Source: Chitinophaga fulva
GTDB taxonomy: Bacteria > Bacteroidota > Bacteroidia > Chitinophagales > Chitinophagaceae
NCBI RefSeq assembly: GCF_012927205.1
Contig: NZ_JABBGC010000002.1
Span: 310,001 to 374,000 of the forward strand
Direction: 5' to 3'
DNA length: 64,000 nt
Shown: positions 56,801-64,000 of the stretch, piece by piece
How the letters are laid out: each line of letters begins with the position of its first letter
Position numbering within the stretch: the stretch's first letter is position 1
Notes under the pieces: model-generated
The model's input: the letters and a program-made list of their open reading frames with translations, nothing else
Databases searched by the model: none
What the model was told of the DNA's origin: nothing
Program-made: the position numbers and the translations under genes

Positions 56801-59800
56801 GTTGTTACCGCATTGGGTAATATCGGTACCGGCATTGCTTACGGTGAGCGCTTCGGTATTGGTCAGGATGATCTGATCAGAAGCAGTACAGGAAGCTTTG
56901 AAGTTGTTGGTCACTGTCCATACCAGTGTTACGGATTTGCCCGCAGGTACACCGGTGACAGTTGTTTTGTAGTTGTTTGGATCAGTGATCAGTGCACCAA
57001 GGTTAGCGCCATTGAAAGTCCAAACGCCTTTCTGGTCGGCCAGCGGTTGGTTGCCTTCGATGTTGAAGTCTTTGGTGTCACACTGTTTAATCTCTGGTTT
57101 ACCTGCATCGGCAGTCGGCATGGACCTTACTTTCACCGTTACGTTGTCGGTCACCGTACAAGCGCCGTTGGTCACGGTTACTGCATATACGTTGTCACCA
57201 ACTTTGGTAGGAGTGTGAGAGAAGGATACTTTGCCATCAGCAGCAGGGAGGGCCGTGCCATCAAGTGTCCACTTGATAGCGTAACCGGTATTGCTGTTGT
57301 CGATGCTGAGGGTAGTGGCCTGGCCTTCGCAGATTTCATCCGGGTTAGCGGTGATCTTCACGGTAGGCTTGCCATCTATCTTCACGGAGAAGTTTTTGGT
57401 AAATACGCAACCTGCATTATTGGCGTCCTGAACGGTCAGTACAAAGTTGTACGTACCAGCGGCGGTAGTAGCAGGGTAGAGTACCTTAATAGTACCTGCA
57501 CCGGTCCATGGAGCGTCCACGATGTCGGTGAAGGAAGGCAGCGCATTTGGAGCCACTGCTTTGATGGAGTATTTGGTAATGGTACCGGTCGGGTTAGACA
57601 GTACCAGGTTGAAGGAACCGTCTGCATTACATACATCCGCTACAGCTGCCGCGTCTACAGTTGGTGCCGCATTGAGGATCAGTTTAATGGAAGAAGTACT
57701 GTTGGTACATACGCCATTGCTAATGGTCCAGGTAACGGTTACCGTCTGAGGAGTGCTGGTAGCCAGTGTAGCCACAGCGTTCGGGTCGGTGGCATTGCTG
57801 AAGGTCACGCCAGTACCGGACCATGTACCTGTTTCGGTCGGTTTCGGTTGGTTGGCGTGGAGCTGGAACTTGTTGTTACCGCACTGGGTAATATCGGTAC
57901 CGGCATTGCTTACGGTGAGTGCTTCGGTATTGGTCAGGATAACCTGATCAGAAGCAGTACAGGAAGCTTTGAAGTTGTTGGTCACTGTCCATACCAGTGT
58001 TACGGATTTGCCCGCAGGTACACCGGTGACAGTTGTTTTGTAATTGTTCGGATCAGTGATCAGTGCACCAAGGTTAGCGCCATTGAAAGTCCAAACGCCT
58101 TTCTGGTCGGCCAGCGGCTGGTTGCCTTCGATGTTGAAGTCTTTGGTATCACACTGTTTAATCTCTGGTTTACCGGCATCGGCAGTCGGCATGGACCTTA
58201 CTTTCACGGTCACGTTGTCGGTTACTGTACAAGCGCCGTTGGTCACGGTTACTGCATATACGTTGTCACCAACTTTGGTAGGAGTGTGAGAGAAGGACAC
58301 TTTGTTATTAGCAGCAGGGATGGCCGTTCCATCAAGTGTCCACTTAATGGTATAACCGGTATTGCTGTTGTCGATGCTGAGGGTAGTGGCCTGGCCTTCG
58401 CAGATTTCATCCGGGTTAGCGGTGATCTTCACAGTAGGCTTGCCATCTACTTTTACGGAGAAGTTTTTGGTAAATACGCAACCCAGGTTGTTACCATCCT
58501 GAACGGTCAGTACGAAATCATACGTACCAGCGGCAGTAGCAGCAGGGTAGAGTACCTTGATGGTACCTGCACCTGTCCATGGAGCGTCCACGATGTCGGT
58601 GAAGGCAGGCAGGGCGTTGGTAGCCGCAGCTTTGATAGAGTATTTGGTAATGTTACCGGTCGGGTTAGACAGTACCAGATTGAAGAAACCATCTGCATTA
58701 CATACCGCAGGAACAGCTGCTACTGTTACAGTTGGCGCTGCGTTGAGGATCAGTTTAATGGAAGAAGTACTGTTGGTACATACGCCATTGCTAATGGTCC
58801 AGGTAACGGTTACCGTCTGAGGAGTGCTGGTAGCCAGTGTAGCCACAGCGTTCGGGTCGGTGGCATTGCTGAAGGTCACGCCAGTACCGGACCATGTACC
58901 TGTTTCGGTCGGTTTCGGTTGGTTGGCGTGGAGCTGGAACTTGTTGTTACCGCACTGGGTAATATCGGTACCGGCATTGCTTACGGTGAGTGCTTCGGTA
59001 TTGGTCAGGATAACCTGATCAGAAGCAGTACAGGAAGCTTTGAAGTTGTTGGTCACTGTCCATACCAGTGTTACGGATTTACCCGCAGGTACACCGGTGA
59101 CAGTTGTTTTGTAATTGTTCGGATCAGTGATCTGTGCACCAAGGTTCGCACCATTGAAAGTCCAAACGCCTTTCTGGTCGGCCAGCGGCTGGTTACCTTC
59201 GATGTTGAAGTCTTTGGTGTCACACTGTTTAATCTCTGGTACACCTGCATCGGCAGTCGGCATAGACCTTACTTTCACGGTCACGTTGTCGGTCACTGTA
59301 CAAGCGCCGTTGGTCACGGTTACTGCATATACGTTGTCACCAACTTTGGTAGGAGTGTGAGAGAAGGACACTTTGTTATTAGCAGCAGGGATGGCCGTTC
59401 CATCAAGTGTCCACTTAATGGTATAACCGGTATTGCTGTTGTCGATGCTGAGGGTAGTGGCCTGGCCTTCGCAGATTTCATCCGGGTTAGCGGTGATCTT
59501 CACAGTAGGCTTGCCATCTACTTTTACAGAGAAGTTTTTAGTAAATACGCAACCCAGGTTGTTACCATCCTGAATGGTCAGTACGAAGTCATACGTACCA
59601 GCGGCGGTAGCAGCAGGGTAGAGTACCTTGATGGTACCTGCACCGGTCCATGGAGCGTCCACGATATCGGTGAAGGCAGGCAGGGCGTTAGTAGCCGCAG
59701 CTTTGATAGAATATTTGGTAATGTTACCGGTCGGGTTAGACAGTACCAGGTCAAAAGAACCGTCTGCGTTACATACCGCAGGAACAGCTGCTACTGTTAC

Positions 59801-62800
59801 AGTTGGCGCTGCGTTGAGGATCAGTTTAATGGAAGAAGTACTGTTGGTACATACGCCATTGCTGATGGTCCATGTAACGGTAACCGTCTGAGGAGTGCCG
59901 GTAGCCAGTGTAGCCACAGCATTTGGATCGGTGGCGTTGCTGAAGGTCACGCCAGTACCGGACCATGTACCTGTTTCGGTGGGTTTCGGTTGGTTGGCGT
60001 GGAGCTGGAACACGTTGTTACCGCATTGGGTAATATCGGTACCGGCATTGCTTACCGTGAGTGCTTCTGTGTTGGTCAGGATAACCTGATCAGAAGCAGT
60101 ACAGGAAGCTTTGAAATTGTTGGTCACTGTCCATACCAGTGTTACGGATTTACCCGCAGGTACACCGGTGACAGTTGTTTTGTAATTGTTCGGATCAGTG
60201 ATCTGTGCACCAAGGTTCGCACCATTGAACGTCCAAACGCCTTTCTGGTCGGCCAGCGGCTGGTTGCCTTCGATGTTGAAGTCTTTGGTGTCACACTGTT
60301 TAATCTCTGGTACACCTGCATCGGCAGTCGGCATGGACCTTACTTTCACGGTCACGTTGTCGGTTACTGTACAAGCGCCGTTGGTCACGGTTACTGCATA
60401 TACGTTGTCACCAACTTTGGTAGGAGTGTGAGAGAAGGACACTTTGTTATTAGCAGCAGGGATGGCCGTTCCATCAAGTGTCCACTTAATGGTATAACCG
60501 GTATTGCTGTTGTCGATGCTGAGGGTAGTGGCCTGGCCTTCGCAGATTTCATCCGGGTTAGCGGTGATCTTCACGGTAGGTTTGCCATCTATTTTCACAG
60601 AGAAGTTTTTGGTAAATACGCAACCCAGGTTGCTACCATCCTGAACGGTCAGTACGAAATCATACGTACCAGCGGCGGTAGCAGCAGGGTAGAGTACCTT
60701 AATAGTACCAGCACCGGTCCATGGAGCGTCCACGATGTCGGTGAAGGCAGGCAGGGCGTTAGTAGCCGCAGCTTTGATAGAATATTTGGTAATGTTACCG
60801 GTCGGGTTAGACAGTACCAGGTCAAAAGAACCGTCTGCGTTACATACCGCAGGAACAGCTGCCACCGTTACCGTTGGCGCTGCGTTGAGGATCAGCTTAA
60901 TGGAAGAAGTACTGTTGGTACATACGCCATTGCTGATGGTCCATGTAACGGTTACCGTCTGAGGAGTGCCGGTAGCCAGTGTAGCTACAGCATTCGGATC
61001 AGTGGCATTGCTGAAGGTCACGCCAGTACCGGACCATGTACCTGTTTCGGTAGGTTTCGGTTGGTTGGCGTGGAGCTGGAACTTGTTGTTACCGCACTGG
61101 ATAATATCACTACCGGCCTGGCTGGTGGTCAGTGATTCAGTGTTCTTTAATGTGATATTGGAACTTGCCTTACAAGTCGTGTTATATTTATTATTTACCG
61201 TCCATGTCAGTACAACAGATGTGCCGGCCTGCAATCCGGTCACGGTAGTTTTCGGATTGGTCGGATCTGTAATCACTGCGCCATTAGCCGGAGCAACGAT
61301 GGTCCATACACCTTCCTGATCAACAGGCAGGGCAGGAGCATTCAGGGTGAAGTCACCCTTATCACACTGAGGGTTTACAGTACCCGGGTCAGCTACTGGA
61401 ATTGCTCTTACCTCCACTGTTTTGGTTTTGGTATCAGAGCAGGTCAGGTTGGTAATGGTAACACCGTAGGTGTGTGTACCGGCTGGCGTAGGTGTATGGT
61501 TGAGGGTTTGGGTGCTACCAGGTTGAGTAACGCCGTCGATGGTCCATGATTTAGTGTAGGTACTGTTGGACGCGGCAACACTCAGTGAAATGCTGGTACC
61601 CAGACAGATGTCAGACGGACCGCTGATGGTGGCATCCGGTTGTGCATCTACCCTTAACTTAAATGTCGCGTCGTAAGTACATCCCAGGTTATCATCATTC
61701 TGAATGGTCAGGATGAAGTCATAGGTGCCCGGCGCTGTGTTGGCTGGCAGTGCTACCGTGATAACGCTACCAGTAGCAGGCCAGGTACCTGATTGATCAG
61801 GGAAAGTAGTCAGCGGGTTACCAGTGACACCTTGTTTCACGGTGTATTTGGTAACAGTACCGGTCAGGGCAGAGAAGTTAATTTTAAACTGGTTGCTGGT
61901 CTGACAAACGGCAGGGGCAGTAGCTGTTACTTTCGGCGCAGGGCGCAGGTGCAGGTTCACTTTTGATGTCCCGTTAGCACATTTACCGTTGCTCAGTGTC
62001 CAGGTTACGGTGACATCCTGTGTAGTAGCTGCGCCGGTCAGTGTGGCGGTTGTATTGGGCAAGGTGGCATTACCAAAAGTAACACCAGCAGGTCCGCTCC
62101 ACGAACCGGTTTCCCAGGCTTGTGGTGGTGTACCGCTGATGGTAAACGTTTTGTTGGTGCCGCACTGGGTGATATCTACAGTGGCCGCTGAAACAGGAAC
62201 AGGCATATTAGTCAATACCACTTCATCGCTCGCAGCACACTTGCTCAGGTTCTTATTGGTAACAGTCCATACCAGTGTAACGGATTTACCTACGCCCAGA
62301 TTGGTAACGGTAGCATTGTAGGCGGTAGGATTAGTCAGGGTTGCGCCCTGGTCATCTCCGTTTTTAAAGCTCCACATCCCGGTTTGATCGGCCGGAGGCT
62401 GGTTACCGTTTAGTGTAAAGGAAGAGGTGGTACACAGCTTGATGTCAGTCCCGGCATTGGGGTTGGGCATCGAATTGACGATCACTTCTGTCTGGTCCGA
62501 TATGACGCACTTACCGTTGGTCACTGTAACCGTGTAGATGTTTTTTACCGGTGGATTGGTGACAGTAGTAGGTATATGGGTGATGGTAGTACCTGTGGCG
62601 CCAGCTATCACGGCTCCGTTGTAGGCCCACGTGATCGGAGCGTATTTGGCGTTCTCCGGCTGGATTTCCAGTTTAGCTTGTTCACCAAGACAGATACTGG
62701 GATCTGTCAGCAGTTTAACGTTAACAATAGGTTTCTGATAAACCACGATTTCTGCGCGGTTACTATCGCGGCAGACTTTATTATCACCATAGGTTTTTTC

Positions 62801-64000
62801 ACCGACCACTTCATAGGTGGTGGTAACGTTGGGACTTACATCCAATGTAGTACCGGTGACAAGTGGATCTACCTTCCATATATAAGAGGTATATCCCCCT
62901 GTTACTTCCAGGTGGGCTTGTTGACCGTTACAGATTTCATTACCGGTCACCGAAATCTGCGGTTGTGGCAGGATGGTGATTTCTACCGGTCGGGAAGGAG
63001 CGGCACAGTTACCGAGACTGACGTTGTCCCGTTCCGTGATGCCTACCCTGAAATAATAGAGTTTGGAGACGAGTGGGTCTCCCTTCAGCGCACCTGCTGT
63101 GAAGTTCAGGATCGGTGTTTTGGCGCCGGATACTGAACCTGAGTTCATCGGGCCATCCGCCATGTCGGTATAAGTAATACCGTCAGTGCTGATCTGCCAT
63201 TGATAAACAGGGTCCTGAAAATAGGTAATAGGCTCCAGGTAAGCTGTCAGGCTTAACGGAGCGCCACCGCAGATCTGGTCTTTTGTTCTTTTTTCATCTT
63301 TCAGACCATCTACATATGCAAAAAGATCGGGGCTGCAATAGGTAAACTGGATATCGTCAATAGCAATATCGTTACCGCAACCACCGAAGTTATTATTTAA
63401 GACGGTAAGTTTTACGGATGTTAGGTTTGGAGGAATTTTGAAGCTGCCCCCATATTGTTGCCATTCCGGAATTTTGAGGTTCATGGATACGTCGTTCGTA
63501 TTGAACCTTACCAGTTCAGCTCCCGTGGTGGGATTTGTCAGAATAAAGGTAACTCCTGCGTAGTGATAACCCTTGGGGGCATCCGTTGCCCTGGCACAGA
63601 TATCGTCGAATACCTGCATGCCGTTCACGTTCATGAACCAGGCAGAGAAGTTATAGACAGAGCCGGGACAGAGGCCGGTAATTGTTCTTTGATAGAAAGC
63701 TTTTTTCTCGATCGCGGAGTTGATCACGAGCATACCGCCAAAGGTATTGGTACCATCTCCGTTGCCGGTATGGTCATAAGCTTTTACCCATTCCGGTTTA
63801 CCCTGGGTGTGATAGTATTCTATATAGTCATTATCTGCTAAGTTGCTGGTGTTAGAGGCAAATTTGTAAGTCTGTGATGGATTTGCGGCATAAAGGCCTT
63901 CAATAATCGTGTTCTTACGAGGAGCGGCCCCGGAATTAAAAACCCCGAAATCCTCTTTAAATCCTGCCATGGTGCTGATCGTGCCCGCACATTGAGTGAT
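47804..64000 (-). CDS. Giant secreted Ig/PKD/HYR-like repeat protein with T9SS type-B sorting domain (N-terminus outside window)
   Basis: Nearly 5400 residues are in the window and the frame stays open at the right edge (ITQCAGTIST precedes the first internal Met at 63970), so the N-terminus is missing. Domain order, N to C: a jelly-roll/MAM-like region (about 1-210); diverged Ig/PKD-like domains; a core of near-identical 357-residue units (about 960-3630); a run of seven about 90-residue PKD-like domains each starting near NAGxDQExC (about 3700-4340); HYR-like domains with TWTAxDxCGN (about 4440-4900); five short Ig-like domains (KDTTICGGNSLVLDAG type); and the gliding-motility C-terminal domain (NAFSPNGDGRNDVFRP to the end), which sends cargo through the type IX secretion system. 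Likely a cell-surface or released adhesin; the ligand is unknown. Positions are approximate and counted from the first internal Met. Confidence 0.92.
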   Translation of the reverse strand: MTQCAGTISTMAGFKEDFGVFNSGAAPRKNTIIEGLYAANPSQTYKFASNTSNLADNDYIEYYHTQGKPEWVKAYDHTGNGDGTNTFGGMLVINSAIEKKAFYQRTITGLCPGSVYNFSAWFMNVNGMQVFDDICARATDAPKGYHYAGVTFILTNPTTGAELVRFNTNDVSMNLKIPEWQQYGGSFKIPPNLTSVKLTVLNNNFGGCGNDIAIDDIQFTYCSPDLFAYVDGLKDEKRTKDQICGGAPLSLTAYLEPITYFQDPVYQWQISTDGITYTDMADGPMNSGSVSGAKTPILNFTAGALKGDPLVSKLYYFRVGITERDNVSLGNCAAPSRPVEITILPQPQISVTGNEICNGQQAHLEVTGGYTSYIWKVDPLVTGTTLDVSPNVTTTYEVVGEKTYGDNKVCRDSNRAEIVVYQKPIVNVKLLTDPSICLGEQAKLEIQPENAKYAPITWAYNGAVIAGATGTTITHIPTTVTNPPVKNIYTVTVTNGKCVISDQTEVIVNSMPNPNAGTDIKLCTTSSFTLNGNQPPADQTGMWSFKNGDDQGATLTNPTAYNATVTNLGVGKSVTLVWTVTNKNLSKCAASDEVVLTNMPVPVSAATVDITQCGTNKTFTISGTPPQAWETGSWSGPAGVTFGNATLPNTTATLTGAATTQDVTVTWTLSNGKCANGTSKVNLHLRPAPKVTATAPAVCQTSNQFKINFSALTGTVTKYTVKQGVTGNPLTTFPDQSGTWPATGSVITVALPANTAPGTYDFILTIQNDDNLGCTYDATFKLRVDAQPDATISGPSDICLGTSISLSVAASNSTYTKSWTIDGVTQPGSTQTLNHTPTPAGTHTYGVTITNLTCSDTKTKTVEVRAIPVADPGTVNPQCDKGDFTLNAPALPVDQEGVWTIVAPANGAVITDPTNPKTTVTGLQAGTSVVLTWTVNNKYNTTCKASSNITLKNTESLTTSQAGSDIIQCGNNKFQLHANQPKPTETGTWSGTGVTFSNATDPNAVATLATGTPQTVTVTWTISNGVCTNSTSSIKLILNAAPTVTVAAVPAVCNADGSFDLVLSNPTGNITKYSIKAAATNALPAFTDIVDAPWTGAGTIKVLYPAATAAGTYDFVLTVQDGSNLGCVFTKNFSVKIDGKPTVKITANPDEICEGQATTLSIDNSNTGYTIKWTLDGTAIPAANNKVSFSHTPTKVGDNVYAVTVTNGACTVTDNVTVKVRSMPTADAGVPEIKQCDTKDFNIEGNQPLADQKGVWTFNGANLGAQITDPNNYKTTVTGVPAGKSVTLVWTVTNNFKASCTASDQVILTNTEALTVSNAGTDITQCGNNVFQLHANQPKPTETGTWSGTGVTFSNATDPNAVATLATGTPQTVTVTWTISNGVCTNSTSSIKLILNAAPTVTVAAVPAVCNADGSFDLVLSNPTGNITKYSIKAAATNALPAFTDIVDAPWTGAGTIKVLYPAATAAGTYDFVLTIQDGNNLGCVFTKNFSVKVDGKPTVKITANPDEICEGQATTLSIDNSNTGYTIKWTLDGTAIPAANNKVSFSHTPTKVGDNVYAVTVTNGACTVTDNVTVKVRSMPTADAGVPEIKQCDTKDFNIEGNQPLADQKGVWTFNGANLGAQITDPNNYKTTVTGVPAGKSVTLVWTVTNNFKASCTASDQVILTNTEALTVSNAGTDITQCGNNKFQLHANQPKPTETGTWSGTGVTFSNATDPNAVATLATSTPQTVTVTWTISNGVCTNSTSSIKLILNAAPTVTVAAVPAVCNADGFFNLVLSNPTGNITKYSIKAAATNALPAFTDIVDAPWTGAGTIKVLYPAATAAGTYDFVLTVQDGNNLGCVFTKNFSVKVDGKPTVKITANPDEICEGQATTLSIDNSNTGYTIKWTLDGTAIPAANNKVSFSHTPTKVGDNVYAVTVTNGACTVTDNVTVKVRSMPTADAGKPEIKQCDTKDFNIEGNQPLADQKGVWTFNGANLGALITDPNNYKTTVTGVPAGKSVTLVWTVTNNFKASCTASDQVILTNTEALTVSNAGTDITQCGNNKFQLHANQPKPTETGTWSGTGVTFSNATDPNAVATLATSTPQTVTVTWTISNGVCTNSTSSIKLILNAAPTVDAAAVADVCNADGSFNLVLSNPTGTITKYSIKAVAPNALPSFTDIVDAPWTGAGTIKVLYPATTAAGTYNFVLTVQDANNAGCVFTKNFSVKIDGKPTVKITANPDEICEGQATTLSIDNSNTGYAIKWTLDGTALPAADGKVSFSHTPTKVGDNVYAVTVTNGACTVTDNVTVKVRSMPTADAGKPEIKQCDTKDFNIEGNQPLADQKGVWTFNGANLGALITDPNNYKTTVTGVPAGKSVTLVWTVTNNFKASCTASDQIILTNTEALTVSNAGTDITQCGNNVFQLHANQPKPTETGTWSGTGVTFSNATDPNAVATLATSTPQTVTVTWTISNGVCTNSTSSIKLILNAAPTVDVAAVADVCNADGSFNLVLSNPTGTITKYSIKAVAPNALPSFTDIVDAPWTGAGTIKVTYPATTAAGTYNFVLTVQDANNAGCVFTKNFSVKIDGKPTVKITANPDEICEGQATTLSIDNSNTGYTIKWTLDGTALPAADGKVSFSHTPTKVGDNVYAVTVTNGACTVTDNVTVKVRSMPTADAGKPEIKQCDTKDFNIEGNQPLADQKGVWTFNGANLGALITDPNNYKTTVTGVPAGKSVTLVWTVTNNFKASCTASDQIILTNTEALTVSNAGTDITQCGNNVFQLHANQPKPTETGTWSGTGVTFSNANDPDAVATLATSTPQTVTVTWTISNGVCTNSTSSIKLILNAAPTVDAAAVADVCNADGSFNLVLSNPTGTITKYSIKAVAPNALPSFTDIVDAPWTGAGTIKVLYPATTAAGTYNFVLTVQDANNAGCVFTKNFSVKIDGKPTVKITANPDEICEGQATTLSIDNSNTGYAIKWTLDGTALPAADGKVSFSHTPTKVGDNVYAVTVTNGACTVTDNVTVKVRSMPTADAGKPEIKQCDTKDFNIEGNQPLADQKGVWTFNGANLGAQITDPNNYKTTVTGVPAGKSVTLVWTVTNNFKASCTASDQIILTNTEALTVSNAGTDITQCGNNVFQLHANQPKPTETGTWSGTGVTFSNANDPDAVATLATSTPQTVTVTWTISNGVCTNSTSSIKLILNAAPTVDAAAVADVCNADGSFNLVLSNPTGTITKYSIKAVAPNALPSFTDIVDAPWTGAGTIKVTYPATTAAGTYNFVLTVQDANNAGCVFTKNFSVKIDGKPTVKITANPDEICEGQATTLSIDNSNTGYTIKWTLDGTALPAADGKVSFSHTPTKVGDNVYAVTVTNGACTVTDNVTVKVRSMPTADAGVPEIKQCDTKDFNIEGNQPLADQKGVWTFNGANLGAQITDPNNYKTTVTGVPAGKSVTLVWTVTNNFKASCTASDQIILTNTEALTVSNAGTDITQCGNNVFQLHANQPKPTETGTWSGTGVTFSNATDPNAVATLATSTPQTVTVTWTISNGVCTNSTSSIKLILNAAPTVDAAAVADVCNADGSFNLVLSNPTGTITKYSIKAVAPNALPSFTDIVDAPWTGAGTIKVTYPATTAAGTYNFVLTVQDANNAGCVFTKNFSVKIMQPSTPPTGISVNAAEICDKGDVVLTIQGGSLGTDENGATNATWKWYINGCPGTAGSTAVTPDAVSADGRTVTFKNVSTTTTWFVRAESTGACGNTACASAKVIVYELPAKANAGEDKTFCNVKTDLKLEGNDPKAAGATGMWTTNNPKAIIRNPNQPVTDVYLPIGETATFTWTITNGVCAVTSDDVVLTNYETPVTANAGADQEHCDDENFTLDGNAPTQFGASGTWTASTATGVTINQPTNAKTTVTVKAGTTVTFTWTITNGTCAATSDDVVVTNYATAADANAGPDQEACNQASDFVMKANAPSVPTATGLWKDVSRIPGRAVIKQPTNPLTAVTVPVGDTVVLEWTITNGVCKTTSSRVTIINYKAAAVAYAGADQEKCNTNADFVMDANQPGSSSATGTWTDISRVPGRATIYEPNNPATKVKVPVGDTVILKWTIANGKCASSSSQVTLINYAKALDANAGPDQEACNQLTDFTLAADAPSVPSATGFWSIIKGTAVIRSINSPVSKVKVNPGDTVTLRWTITNGVCSSTWDDVTLINYLTPVAANAGPDQEHCNDATFTMNASDPGVPGAKGVWVVTSSNASLIGISNATDRKATITVPAGETAQLTWVVSNGKCPATSSSVTLINRKPILGNTIQADQTVCITETPTAIRGNILSGGNGTYTYVWQQSTAGAAGPFTNIPGATSDTYQPGLQSADIWYRRLVSSGACINNISNVVKITVVNKAPIVVSQPAAITTECVQGKDYTTLFGKPVFSHAPYDDVSLNVTYNDVTVVTSPCLTTITRTWTATDRCGLFVTASQTITVVDTKAPVFITPAPANITVDCDKVPAKVDLIAKDDCTGNITIPVVEVRKDIPGACGNNYQLIRTWTAKDACNTGVTLTQIITVKDMTAPVFTMQPPADATVDCDKVPAGINLTATDNCTPGIITVSSRDSVVRKPGMCNSNYTIFRKWTALDECGNGSTVQQIIRVQDTTRPVFSMPAPKDTVVDCDKVPAWPVITATDNCSGNIQVLTSSKTQRTPGACAGNYLEIRTWTATDDCGNKATMQQTIRVQDTTKPVFTVLPPRDTTVNCDAIPAPVTNVTATDNCSTNGNGLTVTRQTITETIPGACGNNYRIIRTWTAKDACGNIATMKQVVTVQDTTRPVIMPAPADVTVYCQDPIPAPVTLTATDNCDPAFPKKAVYSEDPFVKDICNGYTIVRRWSITDACGNKANDVIQRIIIKPCPKPQLNATLPANCSDNPRVALQPVGNVNLPTFTLVAVTPANAVTGLPLTQRSNQFNLNGATSASFIMTDGKTGCSSDTMTYQLKYIQKPVVNLGKDTTICGGNSLVLDAGASNFAYTIKWSTGETTQRIKITQAGTYWVNVSNDQCITSDTIKVGLIPTPLVSIPDTTICRGQSVKLDAYVDGATYLWSNGATTSSILVSTQEQFWVKVMKSACITIDTVKVSVNPPPDITLSRDTAICPDQSIMLTVTSNGGRIKWQTGETSNSIIVNKPGGYWVAVSRDNCVVKDTVNVRMKPGIQVDLGPDRNICPDGTVTFNGTNTDAISYLWNDGDTNPVKQVSQAGKYKLAVMDRFCQRVYLDSVNVNITGVPKINLGNDTVMCIGETLTLRAEGNGITSVRWDNGSTSPTLQVTNGGTYTVTVFNDCGSATDDIRVNFTQCEPKPQFPNAFSPNGDGRNDVFRPIVRGPMFDYELRIFNRWGELIFISSDSHKGWDGKFKGSPVDIGTYVWWLTYKKVAGGASNVIKGEVTVVR
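53094..61110 (-). repeat. Array of 7.5 tandem 1071-bp coding repeats in the giant protein gene
   Basis: The same sequence words recur exactly 1071 bp apart (for example landmarks at 53760, 54831, 55902, 56973, 58044, 59115 and 60186), with no length change in any copy. Each 357-residue unit holds four about 90-residue Ig/PKD-like subdomains: KPTVKITANPDEICEG..., EIKQCDTKDFNIEGNQP..., TDITQCGNNVFQLHANQP... and VCNADGSF...FTKNFSVK. There are seven copies of the first subdomain and eight of the third and fourth. Copies differ by scattered substitutions. Units fall into two groups, NLGCVF (N-terminal side) and NAGCVF (C-terminal side). Confidence 0.95.

Noticed and set aside
52472-61135. An 8.66-kb open frame on the + strand (2887 codons) opposite the repeat array
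   Set aside because: The array period of 1071 bp is divisible by three, so one stop-free antisense unit gives a long open frame automatically. The product is a repetitive Gly/Val/Tyr-rich sequence without recognisable domains, and the opposite strand has clear domains and a sorting signal.
48000-63000. The 1071-bp repeats as a CRISPR or transposon array
   Set aside because: The units are in-frame coding sequence with domain structure, far too long for CRISPR repeats, and no transposase or terminal inverted repeats are present.

Overview
The window looks like a chromosomal segment of a Bacteroidota bacterium, most likely a Chitinophaga-like member of the Chitinophagaceae (inference). The signs are two TonB-dependent receptors and a DUF5686-type protein with carboxypeptidase-like N-terminal domains, a giant secreted protein ending in a type IX secretion (gliding-motility type) C-terminal domain, a GH20 hexosaminidase, promoters of the TTTG-N19-TAnnTTTG kind, and starts without Shine-Dalgarno sequences. 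No rRNA, tRNA, CRISPR array, transposase or phage gene was recognised.

Left part (1-8 kb): after the end of ychF comes a complete four-part retron on the + strand: a 1110-residue WGR/HEAT-repeat protein, a winged-helix/SWIM zinc-finger protein, a non-coding RNA with textbook msr-msd architecture (14-bp a1/a2 ends, small msr hairpins, a long msd hairpin), and a retron reverse transcriptase with NAxxH, YADD and VTG motifs. A strong terminator follows. This gene set matches what I recall as type XIII retrons (ARM/HEAT plus WH-SWIM), a poorly characterised class of presumed anti-phage system. It is the most interesting locus here.

8-19 kb: a TonB-dependent receptor; a methionine-biosynthesis divergon (metX on one side, an OsmC-like gene and metZ on the other); small membrane proteins, including an unlisted 36-residue one; a DUF5686 outer-membrane protein; and the tRNA hydroxylase trhO. 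19-27 kb: a heavy-metal RND efflux operon (TolC-type, membrane-fusion and CzcA-type pump genes) preceded by its probable two-component regulator, with 11-bp-phased repeats between them that look like the response-regulator operator. 27-34 kb: an ABC-F protein, a DUF3347 lipoprotein with a TonB receptor, and three small coiled-coil membrane paralogues, two of which arose by a tandem duplication that also copied the tail of the receptor gene.

34-48 kb: thrS-infC (without rpmI-rplT directly after), degenerate repeats, a HEAT/HD-domain gene pair, a cation diffusion facilitator, a serine hydrolase, serA, a CBM9-like secreted protein, an S41 protease and a GH20 hexosaminidase. 48-64 kb: one gene of more than 16 kb on the - strand, running off the right edge. 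It encodes a secreted Ig/PKD/HYR-like repeat protein whose core holds seven and a half copies of an exact 1071-bp (357-residue) unit.
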